Source: CAYMRB01 sp964392615 (lineage in GTDB: Bacteria; Planctomycetota; UBA8108). From it: 12,556 bases of DNA. The notes under the pieces were generated by a model. That model saw nothing but the letters and a program-made list of their open reading frames with translations, had not been told where the DNA came from and did no database searches. Each line of letters starts with the position of its first letter. Within the stretch, counting starts at the first letter, position 1. This document shows, one piece after another, positions 1 through 6,592 of the stretch. The stretch covers positions 1 to 12,556 of the forward strand of contig CAYMRB010000304.1 in the NCBI GenBank assembly GCA_964392615.1, written 5' to 3'. The position numbers and the translations under genes are program-made.

Positions 1-1
1 G

Positions 2-2044
2 AAGCTCTACCGCGCCAGCACGGTGCTCGTGTACAAGCCGCAGGGCGCGGACGCTGTGGACGTCTACACGCCGCTGCCGCTACCGACGCAGCTGCACCTC
101 GTGAAGTTGGCTCCGAATCTCGAGGAGGTGCGGGCGCGATTGCATCTGTCCGTCAAGCCGAGATCGATCGGCGAGGCGATCACGGTGCACGTCGAGAAGC
201 AGACGCAGGTGCTGGCTCTGCGAGGCGAGTGGGACTCCGCCGAGGGTGTCGCGGGAATCGTCAGGGAGCTTCGTGACGTGTTCTTGGAGAATCAGGTACG
301 GCTGCGGCGGAAGGAAATCGGCAAGCGGATCCTCAGCCTCGAAGCCACGTTGGCAAGCGTCGTGCGGAAGCTCGAGGCCGCGGACTCGGAGCTGCAGAAG
401 TTCACGGTAGAGCACCGTGTCGTGGATCTCGACAAGGAGGCGCAGTGGCTGCTCGAGGAGCTCACCTCCGTCAACCTTCTGCTCGATGCCGCGAACGTGA
501 GCATGAAGACGAATGCGCTTCAGGCTGAGAACCTGGACAAGGTCATCGCCGATCTGAAGCGACGCGTCGCACAGGAGCAGCAGCAGTCGACGTCGATGGA
601 CCAGCTCAGCAACGTGAACCTGAGAATCCAGCGATTGCGCGAGTCGATCGTCGAAGACGTGTCCCTGCGCGGGCGCAGCGTCGACCTCGCGCAACGACAG
701 CTCGAGTACGAGACCTCGAAACGCCTTTTCGACCAGGGCTTGATATCGAAAGTACAGCTCGAGCAGGCACGAGCTGCGTACGAGAAGCAACGGATCGTCA
801 CAGAGGACTCCGACCAAATCAAGGAGTGGCGGGGCCAGATCGAGAAGCTCGACAAGGTCATGATCCCTTCGGACGACGTGACCCCGTCCGGTCGCATGCT
901 CGAGGAGATGATGAGTAAGGCGTTCAACATCCAGCTCGAGCAGGTATCGGTATCGGCCAGAGTCGAGCACCTTCAGGAGGCGCTGGCTCGCGTCCAAGGG
1001 AAGCTCGGAACGCTCCCTGAGTTGCAGCGCACGTTCTACGCCCTGACTCGCGAGGTGGAGGTCGGCGTCGCGGAGAAGAAGCGACTCGAGGGGCTGCTCG
1101 GAATCAGTCGGCGGATCCACCAAACCGACGAGCCGGACTTCCTTGTCGTCGCGGACGCCAAACAGCCGGTCCGCCCGTCGAAATCCAACAAGAAGCTGGT
1201 TGCCATCGCGGTGGCGGCGCTCGGGTTCATCTTCGGCCTCGTGCTCATCGCCGGACTGGAGCTGTTGGATCGCAAACTGAAGTCACCGGCCGACATTCGA
1301 GCGCGGACGAAGCTGCCGGTTCTCGCTGCCATCGCGACGCAGTCGGCGGACGAACGGTCGTTCTCTAAGAAGGGCAAGAAGAGCAGGAAGCACGAGAGGG
1401 TGGAGAGCTTCGACCGCGGCTTGCCGGAGGGCATCAAGCTCGCGACGCGCCGTGTCACACGGATGCTGCCGACTGATAATCGACGCCTTCTGGTGACCGC
1501 GTGCGGCTCGGGAGAAGGCACGACAAGCGTGACGGTCGCCATGGCCGAGTGCTTCGCCCGGCGGGGCCACCGCGTACTCGTGGTCGACGCGCACCTGGAG
1601 GACCGCAGCGATAACAGCGGCATCACCGAGCTTGCGCCATACCCGGAAGAGGGCCCGCCGCCCAGTCTCGGCGATTTCCTCCTCTCGCCGCAGGTCGAGT
1701 TGGAGAGTTTGGTTCTGCCGACTGTCTTTCCCGGCGTGGAGTGCATTCCGAGAGGCCGCGAGTGCTCGAACGAGTGCTTCGATCTGCCTCGCATGGGCGA
1801 GCTGCTCGAAGAGGCCGACCGCCACTTCGGCTTCGTTCTCATCGACGGTCCGCCGATCGGGGAGTGCCTCGACGCAGACGGGCTGGCGCAAATCGCAGGT
1901 GGAACGCTGTTCGTCGTTCGCAGCCGAAGCTGCTCGGCCGGCGTCCTGAAGCGAACGCTGGCGCGTCTCGACGAAGTCGGATGCAACGTAGTTGGCGTCG
2001 TCGCGAACGACGTCGGAAAGCTGTACATGAGTTACGCAAGCTGA
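2..2044 (+). CDS. Wzc/GumC-like polysaccharide chain-length protein with degenerate BY-kinase domain (5' partial)
   Basis: This is a polysaccharide co-polymerase of the Wzz/Wzc/GumC type, an inner-membrane protein that controls chain length and export. The reading frame is open to the left edge, so the true start and the first membrane segment lie outside. Residues below are numbered from the codon at 23. Residues 1-95 resemble the Wzz domain. Residues 95-350 are a long coiled coil, with a GNVR-like stretch around 330-365 (LPELQRTFYALTREVEV). One membrane segment follows at 392-415. A cytoplasmic P-loop domain spans about 480-673. Its Walker B is clear (FVLIDGPP, D608). Walker A reads GSGEGTTSV with Thr500 where Lys is expected, and Walker A' reads VVDAHLED with His524 where Asp is usual. 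There is no C-terminal tyrosine cluster, only two Tyr in LYMSYAS. It is first in the visible operon. Family assignment is firm; kinase activity is doubtful. Confidence 0.92.
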   Translation, partial: KLYRASTVLVYKPQGADAVDVYTPLPLPTQLHLVKLAPNLEEVRARLHLSVKPRSIGEAITVHVEKQTQVLALRGEWDSAEGVAGIVRELRDVFLENQVRLRRKEIGKRILSLEATLASVVRKLEAADSELQKFTVEHRVVDLDKEAQWLLEELTSVNLLLDAANVSMKTNALQAENLDKVIADLKRRVAQEQQQSTSMDQLSNVNLRIQRLRESIVEDVSLRGRSVDLAQRQLEYETSKRLFDQGLISKVQLEQARAAYEKQRIVTEDSDQIKEWRGQIEKLDKVMIPSDDVTPSGRMLEEMMSKAFNIQLEQVSVSARVEHLQEALARVQGKLGTLPELQRTFYALTREVEVGVAEKKRLEGLLGISRRIHQTDEPDFLVVADAKQPVRPSKSNKKLVAIAVAALGFIFGLVLIAGLELLDRKLKSPADIRARTKLPVLAAIATQSADERSFSKKGKKSRKHERVESFDRGLPEGIKLATRRVTRMLPTDNRRLLVTACGSGEGTTSVTVAMAECFARRGHRVLVVDAHLEDRSDNSGITELAPYPEEGPPPSLGDFLLSPQVELESLVLPTVFPGVECIPRGRECSNECFDLPRMGELLEEADRHFGFVLIDGPPIGECLDADGLAQIAGGTLFVVRSRSCSAGVLKRTLARLDEVGCNVVGVVANDVGKLYMSYAS

Positions 2045-2053
2045 TTGCGATTG

Positions 2054-2077
2054 GACGAGGGCGCTGTGGCTCTCGTC
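2054..2077 (+). other. Intergenic stem-loop between the Wzc-like gene and the first GT4 gene
   Basis: GACGAGGGC (2054-2062) pairs with GCTCTCGTC (2069-2077) in a 9-bp stem containing one G-U pair, with loop GCTGTG. It begins 10 bases after the upstream stop codon and ends 27 bases before the chosen downstream ATG. No T-run follows, so it does not look like a complete intrinsic terminator. It could pause polymerase, stabilise an mRNA end or set the expression ratio of the two genes. By sequence alone a chance hairpin is possible in GC-rich DNA. Confidence 0.4.
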
Positions 2078-2104
2078 GGTCTCGGATCATTCGGGGTGGT
2101 TGTC

Positions 2105-3349
2105 ATGAACATTGTCCAAGTACCGCGGCGGTTCGTGCGCGACGAGTGGGGAGGCACGGAAACCGTCATCCTGGAAACGAGCCGCGAGCTGCTGCGGTTG
2201 GGGCACGACACCGAGATCCTCTGCCCCAACGCGCTGGCCAGCACCGACTCGGAGTCGATCAACGGGGTCCAGGTCACTCGTGTTCCGTACTTCTATCCGT
2301 ACCTCGGACTCCGCCACGGAGCGAAGCGCCAGCTCGACAAGAAGGGAGGGAACCTCTTCTCGTTCTCGCTCATGCGCGAGCTCGGGCAGCGGTCCGATGT
2401 CGACCTCGTCCACCTTCATACGCAGAAGCGGGTCGGCGGCATCGTGCGTCACGTCTGTCGACGCCACGGCATCCCGTACGTCGTGTCGCTTCACGGCGGT
2501 CTGCTCGACATGCCGGCCGAGGAGGAAGCCTCGTTCGTCGAACCGACGTCCGGAGCGCTGGAGTGGGGCAAGGCGCTCGGCTGGTGGGTCGGGTCGCGAC
2601 GCGTCCTCGATGACGCCGCGGCGATCATCTGCGTCGGCGCCGAAGAAGCTCGCCGCGTCGCCGAACGCTTTCCGCAGAAGCGCGTCGTCAACCTTCCGAA
2701 CGGCGTCGACCCGGATCGCTTCGCGGTCGGCGATGGATCTCGCTTTCGTCGCCAGCACAGCATCTCGGACGACGCATTCGTAGCGCTGTCGATGGGACGC
2801 ATCGACCCTCAGAAGAACCAGCTCTTCCTCATCGATCAGCTGACCGAGATGCGCCGACGGTGCCCTGCTGTCCACCTCGTCCTTATCGGCGCCCTGACGA
2901 ACGAGTCCTATGCGCGGAAAGTCGAGGCAGCCATCGACGAAGCCGGTCTCGGAGAGCATGTGACGCTGATCCCCGGACTCGACGCCGCGGATAGGAGTCT
3001 CGTCGACGCCTACCACGCCGCCGACCTGTTCGTGCTGCCGTCGATTCACGAGCCGTTCGGAATCGTGATTCTCGAGGCGTGGTCCGCGGGCCTTCCTGTG
3101 CTCGCCAGTCGCGTCGGCGGCATCCCTTCGTTCGTGGAGCACGAGCGCGGCGGAGTCCTGTTCGAGTCGAACGATGCGAACGGGTTCATCGCGGCGTTCG
3201 AGCGCTTGGCGACCCATCCCGAGGAGAGGACGGCGTTGGCCGAGGCGGGACAGCGCAAGGCTCGAGTCGAGTTCTCGTGGACGAGCGTCACCGAGAGCCT
3301 GATCGATCTCTACGAGGAGGTCCGGTGTGAGACTGCTGTTTGTCAATGA
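2105..3349 (+). CDS. GT4-family glycosyltransferase (first of three)
   Basis: This 414-aa GT-B glycosyltransferase of family GT4 transfers a sugar from a nucleotide sugar to a growing lipid-linked polysaccharide unit at the cytoplasmic membrane face. The N-terminal Rossmann half carries the glycine-rich acceptor loop (DEWGGTET, residues 13-20). The donor-binding half starts near 225 (SMGRIDPQKNQ) and contains the family E-x7-E motif, EPFGIVILE, E316 and E324, then AGLPVLASRVGGIPSFVE. ATG 2105 is preferred over in-frame TTG 2045 because the protein then begins with the typical first beta strand (MNIVQVP), and GGGGTGG lies about 6 bases upstream. The last 23 bases overlap the next gene, which suggests translational coupling. 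Sugar and linkage specificity cannot be read from the sequence. Confidence 0.93.
   Translation: MNIVQVPRRFVRDEWGGTETVILETSRELLRLGHDTEILCPNALASTDSESINGVQVTRVPYFYPYLGLRHGAKRQLDKKGGNLFSFSLMRELGQRSDVDLVHLHTQKRVGGIVRHVCRRHGIPYVVSLHGGLLDMPAEEEASFVEPTSGALEWGKALGWWVGSRRVLDDAAAIICVGAEEARRVAERFPQKRVVNLPNGVDPDRFAVGDGSRFRRQHSISDDAFVALSMGRIDPQKNQLFLIDQLTEMRRRCPAVHLVLIGALTNESYARKVEAAIDEAGLGEHVTLIPGLDAADRSLVDAYHAADLFVLPSIHEPFGIVILEAWSAGLPVLASRVGGIPSFVEHERGGVLFESNDANGFIAAFERLATHPEERTALAEAGQRKARVEFSWTSVTESLIDLYEEVRCETAVCQ
3314..3320 (+). promoter_or_regulatory. Ribosome binding site deciding the GTG start at 3327
   Basis: GAGGAGG lies 6 bases upstream of the GTG at 3327, inside the coding sequence of the preceding glycosyltransferase. 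This strong Shine-Dalgarno sequence supports a GTG start overlapping the upstream gene. Translation from 3327 gives a proper GT-B first strand (RLLFVNEKCGYFGG). Confidence 0.75.
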
Positions 3350-4508
3350 GAAGTGCGGCTACTTCGGCGGTGTCGAGCAGAACATCGCGCACACCGTCGA
3401 AGGACTGACCGCCCGGGGCCACGAGTGTCAGCTCGCTTTCACGTCGGTGACGGACCGCGAGCCCGACGTCTACCGCGCGCTCTTCTCCGATACGCATCGG
3501 TTCGACGATAGCGCGAGTCAACAAGAGGTCCGGAAGCTCGTGGAGGCGGCAGCTCCCGACGCGATCTATCTGCACAAGGTGCAGCGCGTCGAACCGTGGA
3601 TCGCAGCCGCACAGGGGCGACGCGTGGTCCGCATGGTGCACGATCACGACCTGTGCTGCCCGCGCCGTCACAAGTACTTCGCACACAGCGGCCGCGTTTG
3701 TCGGTGCGGTGCTGGATGGCGTTGCTGGATGGACGGTGCGTTCCTCGAGCGCAGCTCCGGCCCGCTGCCCGTTCGCTACGCGAGCATCGGCGCCAAGCTG
3801 CGCGAGATGCGGCGCAACCGCCACCTGGACGCGCTGCTCGTCGGCAGCAGGTTCATGCAGGACGAGCTGCTCACGAACGGCTTCCCTCGCGAACGCGTCC
3901 ACATCTTGCCGCCGGTCGTGCGCATGCAGGAGATCGACACGGGACCGGTCCCCGAGGACCCGAATGTCCTGTGTGTCGGCCAACTCATACGGGGCAAGGG
4001 AATGGACCTTCTCCTGCACGCAGCGGCCGAGATCCGCCGGCCGTTCACGCTGCGCATCGCGGGAACCGGGAACGCACTTGCCAAGCTGGAGGCGCTACGC
4101 GACGAGCTAGGCCTCGGCGGCCGCGTCGAGTTCACGGGCTGGGTTCCACCGGCCGAGACCGGCGCGCTCTACGAAGCGGCGAAGGTCGTCGTCGTGCCGT
4201 CGCGATGGCCAGAGCCGTTCGGAATGGTCGGGCTCGAGGCGATGTGGCGCGGGCGGCCGGTCGTGGCCTTCGCGGTCGGCGGCATTCCGGACTGGCTGGA
4301 GGACGGAGACACCGGCTTCCTCGTCGACGAGCAGGACACCGGGGCGATGGCACGGCGGCTCGAGCTATTGCTCGACGATACCGAGATGGCACGAGCGCTC
4401 GGCGCCAATGCAAGAGAACGAGTGCGGCAGCGCTTCTCGTTTGACGGCTACTTGGACGAACTGGAGATGCATCTGAGCCGACGCGAAGCGCTCGTTACCG
4501 AGGCGTGA
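3327..4508 (+). CDS. GT4-family glycosyltransferase with cysteine-rich insert (second of three)
   Basis: This 393-aa retaining glycosyltransferase (GT4, GT-B fold) most likely acts on the lipid-linked repeat unit. The N-terminal strand and acceptor loop are RLLFVNEKCGYFGGVEQN (2-19). After the strand ending in HDHDL (105-109) comes a cysteine cluster, C110, C111, C125, C127 and C133, around the segment HKYF...GWRCW. Similar CPR...C inserts occur in some GT4 members; a metal site or structural disulfide is possible but unproven. The C-terminal half has VGQLIRGKGMDLLL (217-230), a GTGN loop and the E-x7-E motif EPFGMVGLE (E296, E304), then AVGGIPDWLEDGDTGFLV. The start is a GTG within the previous gene. 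It is followed 39 bases later by the third GT4 gene. Substrate is unknown. Confidence 0.93.
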   Translation: MRLLFVNEKCGYFGGVEQNIAHTVEGLTARGHECQLAFTSVTDREPDVYRALFSDTHRFDDSASQQEVRKLVEAAAPDAIYLHKVQRVEPWIAAAQGRRVVRMVHDHDLCCPRRHKYFAHSGRVCRCGAGWRCWMDGAFLERSSGPLPVRYASIGAKLREMRRNRHLDALLVGSRFMQDELLTNGFPRERVHILPPVVRMQEIDTGPVPEDPNVLCVGQLIRGKGMDLLLHAAAEIRRPFTLRIAGTGNALAKLEALRDELGLGGRVEFTGWVPPAETGALYEAAKVVVVPSRWPEPFGMVGLEAMWRGRPVVAFAVGGIPDWLEDGDTGFLVDEQDTGAMARRLELLLDDTEMARALGANARERVRQRFSFDGYLDELEMHLSRREALVTEA

Positions 4509-4547
4509 TCGCCGCAGATCAGGGGCACAAGAACGAGGGCAGAAGAC

Positions 4548-5699
4548 ATGCGATTGGGCATCACGACGTTCGGAGGCGATGGGGGCAAGTCCGGGATCAG
4601 TCAGTACATCATCAGCCTGCTGCGAGAGTTCGCGGATCTACGCGCCGGAGAAGAGACCGACGTGATGGTCTTCGAGGACGAGGTCGACATCTTCGTACCG
4701 GAGAAGAGCAGCATCACGCCGGTGTGCTTTGGCGACCGCATCCGTCCCACAATCATGAACATCCTGTGGCACCAGTTCGAGCTCGGGAGGCGCTGCAAGC
4801 AGCGCGAGTACGACATGCTATTCCTGCCGGCGGCGAACCGGCGGGTGCCTTTCAAGGTGCCGTGTCCCACCGTCGGCACCGTGCACGACTTCTCGAGCCT
4901 GCACGTGAAGGGCAAGTACGACCCGGCGCGCATGTTCTACATCAAGACGGTCCTGCCGGCCCTGGTGCGCCGACTCGACCGCGTGCTGACCGTCAGCGAG
5001 AGCAGCAAGCGCGACATCGTCGAGTACGCGCGCGTCCCGCCGGAGAAGGTCTTCGTCACACCACTCGCCGCGGACCGACACATGTTCGCTCCACGCGAGC
5101 AGGAGGAGGCCGCGGCGCGGGTGGCGGGGAAGTACGGAATCAAGCCGCCCTACGTGATCTACGTGTCCCGCATCGAGCATCCGGGCAAGAACCACGTGCG
5201 ACTCATCCGGGCGTTCGAGCGCCTCAAGGAGTCGGAGAGCCTCCCTCACCAGCTGGTGCTTGCCGGCAGCGATTGGGGGCGAGCGGACGAAGTACACCGT
5301 GTAGCCGCCGAGTGCAGCTGCGCATCAGACATCGTCTTCACCGGCTTCGCTCCGAATGAGGACATCCCCGACCTCTACTGCGGTGCCCACGCTTTCGTGT
5401 TTCCGTCGCTGTACGAGGGATTCGGTCTTCCGGTTCTCGAGGCGATGACCGCGGGCGTCGCGACAGCGTGCTCGAACCTGTCGTCGATGCCGGAAGTCGC
5501 CGGCAACGCCGCACTGCAGTTCGACCCGTATGACGAGGAGCAGATCACCGAGGCGCTGCGTGCGCTCCTGACCGACTCGACGGTGCGGACGGAGTGTCAG
5601 GAGCGCGGCCTGGCGAGAAGCCGGGAGTTCACGTGGCGCAAGACCGCGGAGCGCACGCTCGAGCTGATCGAGCAGCTGGGGGTTCCGGTGGTCGCATGA
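4548..5699 (+). CDS. GT4-family glycosyltransferase (third of three)
   Basis: This 383-aa GT4/GT-B enzyme is of the bacterial WbaZ/mannosyltransferase-like kind. The N-terminal half starts MRLGITTFGGDGGKSGISQY, with the acceptor glycine loop at 9-16, and contains TVHDFSSLH (111-119) and LTVSESSKRDI (147-157), both typical of this subgroup. The donor half has YVSRIEHPGKNHVRLIRAF (205-223), FTGFAPNEDIPDLY (264-277) and the E-x7-E motif EGFGLPVLE (E290, E298), then SNLSSMPEVAGNAALQFDP. The ATG at 4548 is preceded by a modest AGGGCAGAAG. It differs enough from the two preceding GT4 proteins that a recent duplication is unlikely. Function as a polysaccharide glycosyltransferase is well supported; mannose specificity is only a guess from subgroup resemblance. 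Confidence 0.93.
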   Translation: MRLGITTFGGDGGKSGISQYIISLLREFADLRAGEETDVMVFEDEVDIFVPEKSSITPVCFGDRIRPTIMNILWHQFELGRRCKQREYDMLFLPAANRRVPFKVPCPTVGTVHDFSSLHVKGKYDPARMFYIKTVLPALVRRLDRVLTVSESSKRDIVEYARVPPEKVFVTPLAADRHMFAPREQEEAAARVAGKYGIKPPYVIYVSRIEHPGKNHVRLIRAFERLKESESLPHQLVLAGSDWGRADEVHRVAAECSCASDIVFTGFAPNEDIPDLYCGAHAFVFPSLYEGFGLPVLEAMTAGVATACSNLSSMPEVAGNAALQFDPYDEEQITEALRALLTDSTVRTECQERGLARSREFTWRKTAERTLELIEQLGVPVVA

Positions 5700-5719
5700 G
5701 ATCGACAGTGGCCAAGATC

Positions 5720-5744
5720 CGCCCTCTCCCCGTGTGAGAGGGCG
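5720..5744 (+). other. Perfect 9-bp intra-operon stem-loop, not a full terminator
   Basis: CGCCCTCTC (5720-5728) and GAGAGGGCG (5736-5744) form a perfect 9-bp stem around the 7-base loop CCCGTGT. It sits in the 88-base gap between the third GT4 gene and the phosphoglycosyl transferase gene. The following bases (TAGAAACGAAG) contain no T-run, so a classical intrinsic terminator is not supported. It may be an attenuator, an mRNA-processing or stability element, or a REP-like dispersed palindrome. It splits the operon between the glycosyltransferase trio and the initiation module. Confidence 0.55.
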
Positions 5745-5787
5745 TAGAAACGAAGAAGAGAAGAACAGTGAAGCGAAGGGGCAGGAC

Positions 5788-6591
5788 ATGAGCACGACCG
5801 AACTGACGCCGCCGCGTCCTCGTCAAGAGGAAACGCCGACGGCTCCGGAAGGCGGCATACCGGACGAGAGCCGCACGCAGCTCATCGACGAGCTCTACCA
5901 GAGATACGGTGATACTTCCGCGACGGGCAACCTGCGTCGGCAGCTTCGGTTCCTGCGCAAGAAGTACGCGTGGCTGCTCGTCGTCGGTGGCGCGAAGGTG
6001 CTCAAGCGCAGCGTAGACATCACGGCGTCGGGGATCGGACTGATCTTGCTGTCACCCGTGTTTCTGTTCGTCACTCTGGCGATCAAGTTCACCGATTGGG
6101 GCCCGGTGCTGTTCATCCAGACGCGCGTCGGACGCTGGGGGCGCGAGTTCCCGTGCCCGAAGTTCCGATCCATGGTCACCCACGCCGAGGCGATCAAGGA
6201 CGAGCTGATGGATCAGAACCAGCACGAGGCGGGCGTGACGTTCAAGATGAAGCGCGATCCCCGCGTCACATGGATCGGCCGCATCATCCGGAAGCTGAGC
6301 ATCGACGAGCTTCCGCAGCTGTGGTGCGTCCTCAACGGAGACATGTCGCTCGTCGGCCCGCGCCCGCCGGTGCCGCGCGAGGTCGAGCTCTACACGCTCG
6401 CCGAGCGACGACGCCTGGACGCGGTACCCGGCCTGACGTGCATCTGGCAAGTCAGCGGCCGCGGCGACATAGCGTTTCCGGAGCAGGTCCAGCTCGACCT
6501 CCGCTACATCGAGAGCCGCAGCTTCTGGCTCGACCTGAAGCTGCTGTTCATGACGGTCCCCGCGGTGCTGTTCGGGAAGGGGGCGTACTGA
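5788..6591 (+). CDS. Monotopic phosphoglycosyl transferase (initiating sugar transferase, WbaP/PglC type)
   Basis: This enzyme moves a sugar-1-phosphate from a UDP-sugar to undecaprenyl phosphate, the first committed membrane step of repeat-unit synthesis. The 267-aa protein has a polar N-terminal extension (1-60), a KRSVDI motif before the hydrophobic re-entrant helix (about 79-101), TRVGRWGREFPCPKFRSM (112-129), and the catalytic Asp-Glu dyad in RKLSIDELPQLW (D173, E174). These are followed by GDMSLVGPRPPVPRE (184-198) and VPGLTCIWQVSGR (213-225). The polytopic N-terminal region of long WbaP proteins is absent. ATG 5788 is chosen for its upstream GAAGGGGCAGG; an in-frame start at 5734 would add only polar residues. 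Its stop is one base before the next start. All core motifs are intact, unlike in the next two genes. Sugar specificity is not evident. Confidence 0.93.
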   Translation: MSTTELTPPRPRQEETPTAPEGGIPDESRTQLIDELYQRYGDTSATGNLRRQLRFLRKKYAWLLVVGGAKVLKRSVDITASGIGLILLSPVFLFVTLAIKFTDWGPVLFIQTRVGRWGREFPCPKFRSMVTHAEAIKDELMDQNQHEAGVTFKMKRDPRVTWIGRIIRKLSIDELPQLWCVLNGDMSLVGPRPPVPREVELYTLAERRRLDAVPGLTCIWQVSGRGDIAFPEQVQLDLRYIESRSFWLDLKLLFMTVPAVLFGKGAY

Positions 6592-6592
6592 G

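Noticed and set aside
2045..2104. TTG start for the first GT4 gene
   Set aside because: It would add 20 residues that do not match the family and include a stem-loop; ATG 2105 begins at the usual first beta strand.
2087..3346. Long open frame (419 codons) on the minus strand
   Set aside because: It lies opposite a clear GT4 gene. The translation has no recognisable motif and is rich in Arg, Asp and Leu, as expected of an antisense shadow in GC-rich DNA.
5720..5760. Intrinsic terminator
   Set aside because: The stem is perfect but no T-run follows, and genes on both sides belong to the same pathway and strand.
5734..5787. In-frame upstream start for the mPGT
   Set aside because: It would begin inside the stem-loop and add 18 polar residues; a ribosome binding site precedes ATG 5788.
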